Source: Diplocarpon mali (Eukaryota > Ascomycota > Leotiomycetes > Helotiales > Drepanopezizaceae). Taken from it: a stretch of 39,962 nt of DNA. Shown one piece after another: positions 1 through 8,960 of the stretch. Where the stretch lies: contig JAENRP010000341.1 in the NCBI GenBank assembly GCA_024741835.1, positions 5,656 to 45,617 on the forward strand, read 5' to 3'. A program made the position numbers and the translations under genes. Position 1 is the stretch's first letter; each line of letters starts with the position of its first letter. The notes under the pieces were generated by a model. That model had not been told where the DNA came from and did no database searches. It worked only from the letters and a program-made list of their open reading frames with translations.

Positions 1-139
1 ATATAACGGGTCGTATGTACAAGCCCTACCCCGTACGAGTGACCCCCTCGACGTGCGTCGTAATAGAAGCGAGTGATTACAGGTGCGTAGGAGAGGGAGG
101 AGGGGTCACGGAGGAGAGGGGGGGAGCCGGGGCGGCTCT
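1..139. other. Downstream flank of the DUF3295 gene
   Basis: Short non-coding stretch lying 3' of the minus-strand gene that ends at 140. It turns G-rich on the plus strand from about 90. I see no gene in it and no clear polyadenylation signal. Confidence 0.5.
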
Positions 140-2509
140 CTAGGCCGACAACATGTATTGGTTGGCCCCGTGCGGGCCGGTCTTGCCGGCCATGAGGAGC
201 CCTAGTTCTCGCATCCGCTCCGCTCCTTTGCCCGGTTGCGGCCTTCGCTCGGCATGGGTCTTGCTCTTGCGATTGCACTGTTTGGAGTGGAACTTCTCCT
301 TGCGTCGTTGGCGCTTCTCTTCCAGGCCTTTGACGATGTCGATGGCCCCCCGCACGTGGGCAGTGTTGCGGTCAGGGCCGTCGGTGGTATTGCCGTTGGC
401 TGCCACGAGTCGCGACGCCCGGTACTGCCGACAGAAGGCATTCGGAGTACGTGGCAGGGACTTGGTGTGCGTCAATCCCGGCCGGGAGCCGAGCGGCGCA
501 AACGCAACCGCCCCGGGTCTCCGGGCCAGCGTCGGCGACGCCGCGGGGGACGAGAGGGCGTGCGACGGAGGGGGCGAGCGCCGTCGCTTGGGAGAGTGCC
601 CGAAGAGTTTCCGGGGAGGCGGCGAGCGAAGACGCTGCTTGGGGGGCGGGGGAGAGTGCAACCTCTGCTTGGCGGGAGGCGAGTGAAGTCTCCGCGGGGA
701 GCGGCCGGGGGATGTGCGACGGGCGGTGGTCGCGCGGCGGCGACCAGGGCGCTCGTCATCCGATTCCTCAAAGGTGCCGTGGAGCCAGAACTGTTCGTCA
801 CTATCCTGCGCGGCATCGGCCACATCGTTCTCGTCCTCCTCGTCCTCGGGATCCGAAGTTGGGAAGCTCGGGTCGATGTCCTGGGGGGTGAGTCGGTGCC
901 GGGCGTTCTTGCGGACCTCCATGCACGAGACATACGCGTCCTCCAAGGGCCGGTCCTCGTCCAGCGTGCCACAGACAAAGTCGGTGCTGTCCGGCAGGTC
1001 GGGGGTCCCGGGGCGTATCTTGATGGGCCGCCGCTTGTGCCCTCGGGCCCCGGCTTCGGGATCCATGTGACGGAGAGAGTCGATCGACGACGTCGACGCA
1101 GCGCGGTGGGCGGAGGGGCGGTAGACGAGGTGTGCCGTCGCGCCGGGGCCCGGTCCCGTCCGCCCGGGGGTCCAGAAGGAGAACTCCCCTTCGGCGTCAC
1201 TGTCGTCCGAGTCCGCAAAGCCAGCTTCGTTGTCCGACTCGTTCCCGTCCGACGCATCGTCGTCGGAGCCGTCGAGGGACTCCTGGTCCGCGTCATCCTC
1301 CTCCCTCTCCTCGTCGTCGTCGGATTCCTCGTTGGCCTCCTCCGCCTCCTCCTCCTCGATCTCCTCCTCGTCGGCCAGGGCCTCCTCCTCGGCTTCGGTC
1401 CCGAGTTGGCGGATCGCATTCTCCTTCTTCAGCGTATCGTGGATGGTCAGCTTAGCTCTGATGACTTCGGCGTCCTTACGGATCCAGTCGTCTTCCTGGA
1501 CCTCCTCGCTCGCAAACTCGTGGAACCGAGTGGCTTCCGACTCGTGGATCGACAGCGCGTCGGCAATGATGTACCTCGGCTTGATGCGGACTGCCACGGG
1601 GCTGTGCGATGCTCGCCGGAGGGTGGCCGTCGATTCGCGGCGCGCGGACCGAGGCTGCCCGGCCGGGCGCGGGGATTTCCGGGGGAGAGAAGGTGACCGG
1701 CTGGAGGCGCGAGGGGCGGCCGCCGACGATGTCACCTGCGTGGCGTGGGTCGCTTCGTCTCTGACGGGCTTGGCCTCTGGGCCAGGACAGGCGAAGGTGA
1801 TGGCACTCTTCCGCGTGGGTGCCTCGACGCCCGACGGAGCTGCGAGGACCGGTTTCTGCTTGTGTGCCGCCGCCGCCGCCGCTTCTTCCGCCGGCCTGGC
1901 ACCCTGGCTCGCCGCCTCTCTCTTCCCATCGCACACGAAGGAGATGCACCTCTTCTTCGGCCCCGCGGCTGCGGGCGTGTCCTTCGGCGACACCGGCCGC
2001 ACCTCTGGGCGCGGCGTGTGGCCAACGATCTTCGTCATGGCCGGCATCGGGGCGGTCTTCGAGGCCAGAGAGTACTGGGCCAAGTTCGCAAAGATCGTGG
2101 TGGGGAAGGGGGGGCTCGGGGTATTTGTTCGCGCTGGGCTGGTCAGTCCCCCATCACTCGTGAGTTCCGCGGTCGATGCCATGCTGGCATTGCTGAGCAT
2201 GGAACGCCGGCGGGTCAGGTCTGTGGTGATGCGCAGATCCGACGCCTCGCCTTCGGCTCCGGCTCCGGCCTCTGGCGAGACGTGAAATGCCTGGGTCAGG
2301 AGAGACTCGCTCCGCGTGCTCTGGGGCGGGACCGAGGATTTCCGAAAGTCTGTGTGTGGCTGCTGACGACGGACACGCTTTTCGGGCGGCTCATCGACGT
2401 CCGCGGGCAGGTCTTCGTCTGCCGCCGCGGGGGAAGCAGCCGACGCAGACCGCCATATGAAGAAGTCTTGCAAACCCATCTCGTGGTTCTGGTCGAGACG
2501 TCCGTTCAT
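140..2509 (-). CDS. DUF3295-family fungal nuclear-type protein
   Basis: The function is unknown; the family is fungal and is usually predicted nuclear. I start it at the first ATG of the open frame (2509), giving 789 residues. The frame stays open upstream to 2596, but only from a GTG, so an upstream exon is possible: the bases just before the ATG (ctaat...ccccag) resemble a branch site and acceptor. In order one sees a Ser/Pro/Ala-rich N-terminal third; a basic stretch (PKKRCISFVCDGKRE); TIHDTLKKENAIRQL followed by a long Glu/Asp run; SDNEAGFADSDDSD; a core with PDSTDFVCGTLDEDRPLE and then QDIDPSFPTSDPEDE; Arg/Pro/Ser repeats of the SPPPxKxR type; and a C-terminal block with KRQRRKEKFHSKQC and PGKGAERMRELGL ending at LSA. 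From memory these core and tail motifs are diagnostic of DUF3295. I could not run a profile search. The large opposite-strand frames here are GC-driven shadows. Confidence 0.85.
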   Translation of the reverse strand: MNGRLDQNHEMGLQDFFIWRSASAASPAAADEDLPADVDEPPEKRVRRQQPHTDFRKSSVPPQSTRSESLLTQAFHVSPEAGAGAEGEASDLRITTDLTRRRSMLSNASMASTAELTSDGGLTSPARTNTPSPPFPTTIFANLAQYSLASKTAPMPAMTKIVGHTPRPEVRPVSPKDTPAAAGPKKRCISFVCDGKREAASQGARPAEEAAAAAAHKQKPVLAAPSGVEAPTRKSAITFACPGPEAKPVRDEATHATQVTSSAAAPRASSRSPSLPRKSPRPAGQPRSARRESTATLRRASHSPVAVRIKPRYIIADALSIHESEATRFHEFASEEVQEDDWIRKDAEVIRAKLTIHDTLKKENAIRQLGTEAEEEALADEEEIEEEEAEEANEESDDDEEREEDDADQESLDGSDDDASDGNESDNEAGFADSDDSDAEGEFSFWTPGRTGPGPGATAHLVYRPSAHRAASTSSIDSLRHMDPEAGARGHKRRPIKIRPGTPDLPDSTDFVCGTLDEDRPLEDAYVSCMEVRKNARHRLTPQDIDPSFPTSDPEDEEDENDVADAAQDSDEQFWLHGTFEESDDERPGRRRATTARRTSPGRSPRRLHSPPAKQRLHSPPPPKQRLRSPPPRKLFGHSPKRRRSPPPSHALSSPAASPTLARRPGAVAFAPLGSRPGLTHTKSLPRTPNAFCRQYRASRLVAANGNTTDGPDRNTAHVRGAIDIVKGLEEKRQRRKEKFHSKQCNRKSKTHAERRPQPGKGAERMRELGLLMAGKTGPHGANQYMLSA

Positions 2510-2918
2510 GCTGGGGTTGATATTAGGTAGCCGTTGATCCGCCCTGGGCCGCGCCTGGGGGGGGGGGGGGATGACCGGGCGGTGGGAGGTCGTCACGATG
2601 CTGCCGTGAACGGTCGAGGGGCGATGATCGAATCTTCCGTCGCGACGCGATCAGCAGAGGGGCTGTAATGGTACAGTGGTGCCTGCTGGCGATCTCCCGA
2701 CGATATCGAAGCTGGCCACACAACTCCCGCAAGTCGACCCAGATGGTGTGTGATGGGCCGAGCGCGTCCGCAGGACACTGGGGGGGTTTGAGCAGCGCTG
2801 GCGTGTTGTTTTATCGTCGTCCCTCGGGACCGGCTTGTTATAATCGAGACGACATGATACGAGGGCAGGAAATCCAGGTGCAGTCCGACTGAGAAGAAGC
2901 TGAGCAGGATTGATGAGA

Positions 2919-2960
2919 TATGGGGGGGGGAGGGGGAGGGAGGAGAGGGGGCGGGTCGAG
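2919..2960 (+). repeat. G-rich tract (possible G-quadruplex)
   Basis: This is a purine run with several blocks of three to nine G separated by single A or short A-containing spacers, on the strand opposite to the DUF3295 coding strand and about 0.4 kb upstream of its start. The spacing is compatible with an intramolecular G-quadruplex. That is an inference only. Confidence 0.5.
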
Positions 2961-3093
2961 AGCCGGAAAGCAGGCTGAGCGGCTGTGCACGGAGGCGAGA
3001 GGAGGAGTGATATTTTTTTTCGGCGAGGGTGATTTTTTGTTGTTGAGAAGTTTGGCGGTGGGTGGGTGCGGCTGGGGACAAGAGACAGGGCCA

Positions 3094-3136
3094 AGGGTGA
3101 AAGGGTGAAAGGGTGAAAGGGTGAAAGGTTGAAAGG
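3094..3136 (+). repeat. 8-bp tandem repeat, AGGGTGAA x5
   Basis: Four perfect AGGGTGAA units are followed by one AGGTTGAA unit and a partial copy. The array sits in the non-coding region upstream of the DUF3295 gene. The unit is not a recognised telomere repeat. Confidence 0.9.
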
Positions 3137-3374
3137 ACCGGGGGGGGGTGAGAGCGGGCCTGACAAATGTGCTAATTGTGAGAGAGAAGCCAGTTGCTGC
3201 GACGGCCAGGGAAGAGATGCTTGGCAGGGCGACGGAGGTGTACGAGGTATCAGCAAGTGGGCTTGGCCCGGCCTCAGGCGTGCTGGGTTGTAGCGCAGGA
3301 ATTGATGCGAAGGCTGATGGGGAAGAGGAGGAGGGGGGGAGAGGAGGAGAGGACCAAGAGGGAACAGTCGACGT

Positions 3375-3424
3375 GGGAGGAGGAGGAGGAGGAGGAGGAC
3401 AAGAAGGAGGACAAGAAGGAGGAC
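3375..3424 (+). repeat. (GGA)n followed by two ACAAGAAGGAGG units
   Basis: A GGA triplet run of about eight units passes straight into a 12-bp unit (ACAAGAAGGAGG) repeated twice. It is a purine-only strand and part of the asymmetric upstream block. Proteins read through it are Glu/Lys/Gly repeats and are not taken as genes. Confidence 0.85.
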
Positions 3425-3640
3425 AGAGTTTGGTGGTGGTGCGAGGAGTGACGCGAGGAGTGGTGAGGGGAGTGGTGAGAGGAGCGGGCGAGAGAGGAGA
3501 GATGAGGTGAAATGAGGTCGATGTGGTGACGGCAGAGGGTGGGACGGGAGCAGGGGGAGGCATGGGGATTAATAAACGCGTCGGCAGTTGGGTGAGATGG
3601 GAGGGTGGGAGGGTGGATGTGTGGATGGGTGGATGTGTGG

Positions 3641-3724
3641 GTAAGTGGATAATGGGTAAGTGGATAATGTGCAAGTGGATAATGTGCAAGTGGATAATGT
3701 GCAAGTGGATATATGCAAGTGGAT
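3641..3724 (+). repeat. 15-bp minisatellite (AAGTGGATAATGTGC)
   Basis: About five and a half units of period 15. The first units carry GGGT in place of GTGC, the middle three are identical, and the last diverges to a shorter copy. Because 15 is a multiple of three, both strands stay open across it and give artificial repetitive peptides. Confidence 0.9.
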
Positions 3725-3870
3725 GCCGGGAGGGAATGTCAATGTTGGGATGTGCATGTGGGATGTCGGACGAGAGGAGGGCGAGGGCTGGGGCTGGGAG
3801 GGCACAGCACCAACGTCCCACCGGCCGCCGACTCGGCTGCGCGGGCACGCGGTCACGGGGAGGCGGGACA

Positions 3871-3874
3871 TCTG

Positions 3875-3905
<31 letters not shown>

Positions 3906-3906
3906 C
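3871..3906 (+). repeat. 6-bp repeat, TCTGGC x6
   Basis: Six perfect tandem TCTGGC units are followed by a degenerate CCCGGC copy. The array is non-coding as far as can be seen. Confidence 0.95.
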
Positions 3907-4329
3907 CCCGGCTCCGTGGCGGTTCCAAGGCAATGGCACGATGATTAGGAAGTCGGCAAGACGTCTTGTCTCCTCGTTCGCCTCTGGAAAACCCGCTCAC
4001 TTGCTCTCTCGAGCGCGCGGCCAGAAGCAGTCGAAGCCGTGCGATGCCCGATCTCCATGTCCGAGGCGAGGCGGTGCGGTGCGATGCGAGTGGAATCCGC
4101 AGCCACCGACCACGACGACGACCACCAACCTTCCGCGTCGGGCCTGCGCTCTCTCGTCGTGACCATGGCATCAGTCGCGAGCGGGCATCTGTGGCAGCCC
4201 GGCCGGGCGTGCAGGCCGAGTCCAAGAGGGACACCCACCCACCTCCCCAAACCGTGGCCGGCGCCTGACGATGACATCTCGATCGCCTGGGAGTTGCTGC
4301 CACCTCCCTCTCTCCGTCACGTCCTCTCC

Positions 4330-4413
4330 CTCACATCCTCTGCCTCACATCTTCTGCCTCACATCCTCTGCCTCACATCCTCTGCCTCACATCCTCTGCC
4401 TCACATCCTCTCC
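4330..4413 (+). repeat. 14-bp minisatellite (CTCACATCCTCTGC) x6
   Basis: Six tandem units of period 14 on a pyrimidine-rich strand. One unit carries a single C-to-T change and the last ends TCC. It runs directly into a second pyrimidine array. Confidence 0.95.
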
Positions 4414-4422
4414 CTCTCACAA

Positions 4423-4472
4423 CCTCCTCCCCTCCTCCCCTCCTCCCCTCCTCCCCTCCTCCCCTCCTCCCT
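4423..4472 (+). repeat. 8-bp pyrimidine repeat (CTCCTCCC)n
   Basis: About six tandem CTCCTCCC-type units, pure C/T on the plus strand. It has H-DNA or triplex potential as a long mirror-like polypyrimidine tract, which is an inference. Confidence 0.9.
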
Positions 4473-5347
4473 CGTGATCGTGATTCTCACGTGCCCACCC
4501 GCTGGAACAGGCGAGGACAATCCGTCCGCGAGAGAGCAATCCCCCCTCGTCTGATGGGAGGAATTGGAAATCTGATCTGCTGGCAAAACTCCCGTACCGT
4601 ACCGGGCCGAAACCTGGCCACCGGGCCACCGGGCCCTCCCCCTCCGCTACCTGCTACCCGCTCCATTTCCCATCCTCCGCTGCCTCGCCGATTATGACGA
4701 GCAGCTAAAGATCAATCTACACGCTCCCTGCTCTGCTCTGGCCTGGTCGGGTCGGGTCGGGTCCGGGCTCCAGGAGCTCCGCCTGCCGTCGCCGAGAATC
4801 CCATCCCCCCCCCGTCAGGCTCGGGGCGTGGTTATTCTTAGACGTCCGTTTGAGGTTCGTGAGACGCAGGAGCCGAGAACCGTCTGGTCTGGTCTGGTCG
4901 GGTCTGGGCTCGTCTCTCCCCCGTCACCGACGAGTCGCTCCAACGCATCGCCGGCCGCCCTGCTCGTCTCACACCGACCGACTCGTAGCTGCTCCCCCCT
5001 CTCTCCGAAGCGTCCAGGACCCTTTCCTTCGTCCGGTCACAGCTTCGAGCCCTGAGCCTGTCTCCGGGCCCTGCCTGGGGATCCCCCCCCCCCTTTCAGC
5101 GCGTCGCGACCGTCGGCTTGACCGAACTGCCTCCATCTCCCCCACCCGAGTAGGTGAGGACGGATCGCGCATGGATGTCCCTTCCCCCCCGTCCTCTGGG
5201 AGTACCTTCATGTCTCCCCCTCTCGCCCTCGAGGACGAGGAGAGGAATCGGGCCTCCATCCCCCCCCCGTCCAAGTCCCCCGTTTCCCTGTTTCCTGGTG
5301 CAGTCCGGTAGTCGCGGCTACGGGGAAACCCTCCTCTCTGCCCGCCT

Positions 5348-5352
5348 CTGCC
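5348..5352 (+). repeat. Target-site duplication, left copy (CTGCC)
   Basis: CTGCC directly abuts the start of the 5' LTR and is repeated directly after the 3' LTR at 13112-13116. Five base pairs is the usual target duplication of Ty3/gypsy integrases. The surrounding DNA is itself a CTCTGCCCGC tandem repeat, so a chance match is somewhat more likely than usual. Confidence 0.8.
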
Positions 5353-5484
5353 TGTGAAGGGCTAGGCTCCATATGGCCTAGTTGCGCACGGACCTAAGCT
5401 TTCGTATATTTAGAATTTTCCTCGAGGCAACCCTTGAGAGATCATCAACTGCATTTCAACTATAATAAAGCCACGCGTTCTTTT
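5353..5484 (+). repeat. 5' LTR of the Ty3/gypsy element
   Basis: 132 bp starting TGTGAAGGG and ending GTTCTTTT, aligned without gaps to 12980-13111. The start is canonical (TG) but the end is not CA. Ten differences separate the two LTRs and all are transitions. Seven of the T/A states fall in this copy, for example CpG pairs changed to TpA near 5467. Confidence 0.95.
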
Positions 5485-5951
5485 GATCACCTCCGCAGGG
5501 AATGCAATAGTGCAATTGTCTTATATCTCGACTCTAAAGTATCGCGAAGAAAGAAAGGAGATAAGCTAGAGCCAGTCGCCTATTAGCAGTATGCAAGGCC
5601 AAGAACCGTAAGATCAGTTAAGAAAGCCTGCGTCACCAGTTGCCTCGAAGATTATAAGGATAAAGAAAAGCCCAGATAATTTAGCAAATGCAGATCGACA
5701 AAGAATAGGCACTATAGTAGATGAGCGAGAGAAGCTTATCTAAAGCGTTTACATACATTCTAGGTTGCCCAAGCATAAGGCCCGCCTTGTCCGGAGAAGG
5801 GCATATATAAAGAGAACACTCGGAATGAAGTAAACAGATGACCCAAACTAGCCTAGAGCAGCTATTAAAGTGCCCTTAGGGCCGACATCTAAATACCACC
5901 CTAGAACCCAGCCTTAAGGGAATATCGCAACTGCTGTCTAGATCGCCTAAT

Positions 5952-8900
5952 GTGCCTCCCTCTCTAGGGAAATTGCATTATCAATCAAGTGGTAACATTA
6001 AGCCATCTATTCAAAGAAGGAACGACTTGTCCTACCCTGAAGATCCTAGGTATATAAGATCACTGTATTGCCCTGAACTGAGAAGAGAGGGACTATTAAG
6101 AGACACTACCACTAGCCCACCTAATACACCCCTCTTATATTCAAGGGAGTATGCATACACTCGCGATAGCAATCTGGCCGACTCGGATTCCACCTACGAC
6201 TCACCCTCGCTATAGAGATAGGAAGAGGGAAGAGTGAGAGAGATCTTTGTATACCCCCCTCTTACGCCCTCATCGGCGGGATTTAAATAAGCCATCGACC
6301 AGAGATTCCCGCCATATAGAACACTTCCAAAGACGTACGAACAGCAGCCACCTGCAGCCCTAGCGCCATTTACGCCAGCTCTAGTAACAATGTGTTCCTA
6401 AAAGATGCCAAAGTTTGAGAGGTGCAAGGACTTTGATAGCGAGATGCCTGCTAAGCTATAGTTGGATCGTCTCGATTATAACTTCGAGGTGGATAACCAG
6501 TTCACCCCTTCCCCTCCTATCTACCTTCGAGCCATTTCTATCCTCTTAGGAGGAGAGGCCTCCTATCGTTTCCGATCTAACCCTAGGATGAAGTCAATTA
6601 TAGCTAATAGGAATATAGCGATAGAAGAAGAGAAGTAAGAAGTTATCGAGTGGCTGAAAGTCCAGTTCCCGAACGACGACAACCCTATAGAGGAGATGGA
6701 TATTATAATAGAGGTGGCCAACCTATAACAAGGCCCGTTCGAGAATCTCGCCTCCTACTACTAGCGAACCGTGGCCCTCCTTAAGAAGACAGGTGGGAAA
6801 GACCTGGATAGGAACGTCCCTCTTACTCCAATGCCCACTTAGAAAGACTCTGATAAATACATCTTAAAATCGATTACTTCAGCATTCGTAAGGGGGATCT
6901 AGGATAACAAACTGCGTGCGTATGCCCTAAGTAGCAACGTCCTCTTGATGCCTTGCCTCTAAAGAGCCTATAATATTTTAAATCTCTCCTATACAGCCCT
7001 TAAAGCCTAAGAGAAGATTAAGGCCGAAATCGAGAAGCAGAGGTACTACGAACGGCTGGAATCCTATATTGAGAACCACTCTAGAGTCCCTGCCTTCGTT
7101 GCCCTAGCTTTATTAAACGAGAAGAGCTATATCACCTACCCCTAGGGTAATGCAGAGCCTTAGCAGAGTCTAGTAGAAATCATCATCCTATAGGTAATAG
7201 CCCTAACTCCTAGAAGCAATCTAGTACCTTCGATTAAGCAAGAGAAACCATCTAAGAATAGAAATAGCAAGGCTCTTAGATATAATTCCTCAATAGTCTT
7301 GCAATATAGCACGTAGTACTAGTATAATAACTATAAAGGCCTACCTCGAAATGGCAATATCTCCTCGAATACCCCAGATTGGCGTAACACTAGGAAGTAT
7401 CCTTCTTCCGCTTAGCAACCCCTAAGGCCAGCCTCCGATTCGAAGAATCCTTATATCAATAGATCGAGGGTCCATATCCCAGAGAGAGATAGGCCCCTAT
7501 GCATTAAGTGCGGTGACTGCGGATACTATAAGAGCAACTGCACCGGAGAACCTCTGCCGAGCTAGGAAAAGGCCTACCTTAGGGCTATTGTATTCCCAAA
7601 CTCATTAGCGTCATCTCACTAGGTTCAGATCTTATCGGAGGCCTAGCAGCCTCGCCCTACCTTAGCCGCATCAGCACTAGCGCAGAGATCCACCTTGCCA
7701 GAACGCCCTGCGTCTAGACCATCTTCAACCAATAAGGCCAGGATAACGCTTCACTAATTCGAGGAGCGAGCTAGAAAGGCAACTATAGAAGACATCACCG
7801 ATATAGAGCCTGCGGTCGTCGCCTGCATAGGAGAGGTTAGGGGCCTCAGATACTACAAGGTCGAGGAAGGCGGGAATGCAACTGTAAATGTCTTTCTAGC
7901 CGAGAAGAGTGCGTAGAAGAGAGTTCGCATTGCCAGCTTATCAGATGATGCTGCTTTAGCAAAGCCTAAAATGCAAACTCGCTCTACGAATAAAGGCCAG
8001 AAGGGTACTAAGCAGCAGAAGAATGCAGGCGGGAAGAAGAAGCTGCGCCAACTAAGGGAGATCGTAGGTAGGGAAGGAGACGGACTAATTAATTATATCG
8101 ATCTAGCACAGAAGTTTGAGGTTTCTATTAACCTCCTTAAGCTGTTCTAGCTCTCTCCTAAGGTATCTAAGCAATTCCGAAAGATATCCACTCGCTGCAA
8201 TAAGAGGAAGCAGAAGAAGTCGCCTCCACTAGTCGCAGCAGCTCTACCAGTTCCGGCCTCCGCAGCACCTAGGCCATTAGTAAGCTCTAACCTCATAGGA
8301 GTGGCCCTATATATTTATCCAGATGATAAGGCTTGGAAAGTGCCTATATCTATCTGAGTAAAGGATAAGGATAAGAGTATAGTCGTAGAGTTGCTAGTAG
8401 GGATGAGCGCCGTAGACTAAGGGAGTGATATTCTCCTGCTATTGGAGCGATTAAGGCAGAAGCTCCAGCTGCCAAACATCTCTTTAAATTCATAGGGCTA
8501 TTCGGGAGTCAGCTACGGTATAGCTAATAGAAAGATGCATTATCTCTCTAACTTTATATCATTCGAGATTAGGGTCTACGGCATTTGGAGGAAAGTAGAC
8601 TCCTTCGTTCGTAGTGCCAAAGGGCAAAAGGAGACCGAGTTGTCTTTGCTGCTAGGGCTTCCGTAGCTGCATATAGTAGATACGAAGCTGGATATACGCA
8701 AGAGCACACTTACTATAAGAGGCAACGTTCCAGGGGAGAAACCAGTCATCCTTACTAGCCCCTTATATACGCTATCGCTAGGATTAAATCTGATTCTACA
8801 CCCGAAGGTCAAATCCCATAGACCTTTAGACAACCTAACGGTTAAATTCCAGCCAGAGCAATTAGATGCCTTTACAATTGAGGAAAGCGGTAGCGATGGC

Positions 8901-8960
8901 GAATCTTCGGCTAGTGGATCGGAAGAAGAATCCGATGAATCGACCCAGTCGGATTTTTAG
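5952..8960 (+). pseudogene. Degenerate gag-protease reading frame of the retroelement
   Basis: A single frame (that of 5952) reads through to 8960 if in-frame TAG/TAA are ignored. An 87-codon open stretch (5952-6215) starts it, and the capsid-like part begins near ATG 6405. A zinc-knuckle motif lies at 7500-7541 with Cys at 7500, 7509 and 7539; the residue expected to be His is Tyr (codon 7524-7526), which would cripple zinc binding. A retropepsin-like region follows, with an Asp at 8415 directly followed by an in-frame TAA and then Gly-Ser-Asp, in the place of the family's catalytic D-x-G motif, and a downstream LLLGLP block in which the conserved Trp is TAG (8664-8666). The frame ends in an acidic Ser/Glu-rich segment and TTT TAG at 8955-8960, where the pol frame takes over at -1. 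It is not translatable as it stands. Confidence 0.85.
8951..8960 (+). promoter_or_regulatory. Candidate gag-pol -1 frameshift point
   Basis: The gag frame reads GAT TTT TAG and the pol frame is entered by slipping back one base in a run of five T (8954-8958), which converts TTT TAG to TTT TTA. It is not a textbook X XXY YYZ heptamer. A mutated Gln codon or an indel would look the same, so functional recoding is a guess. Confidence 0.35.

Larger units (their letters stand above)
2510..5352. other. Promoter and leader region rich in simple repeats; no gene
   Basis: This 2.8-kb stretch lies upstream of the minus-strand DUF3295 gene and ends at the retroelement insertion. Read on the gene's strand, 2550-3500 is C/T-rich with long C runs, as is common in fungal promoters and 5' leaders. 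From about 4.3 kb the bias inverts and the plus strand becomes C/T-rich. Open frames up to 336 residues exist on both strands, but they are made of repeat-encoded Pro, Ser, Gly, His and Ile and show no family motif. The repeats are listed separately. Confidence 0.6.

Noticed and set aside
236..1696. 486-codon frame on the plus strand
   Set aside because: It is antisense to the DUF3295 gene. It is kept open by GC-rich codon positions and shows no motif.
2838..3848. 336-codon minus-strand frame with His/Ile and Pro repeats
   Set aside because: It is generated by translation of the 15-bp minisatellite and polypyrimidine tracts, with no conserved segment.
4850..5311. A gene interrupted by the retroelement insertion
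   Set aside because: The plus-strand frame ends in a stop at 5309-5311, before the insertion point, and does not continue on the far side.
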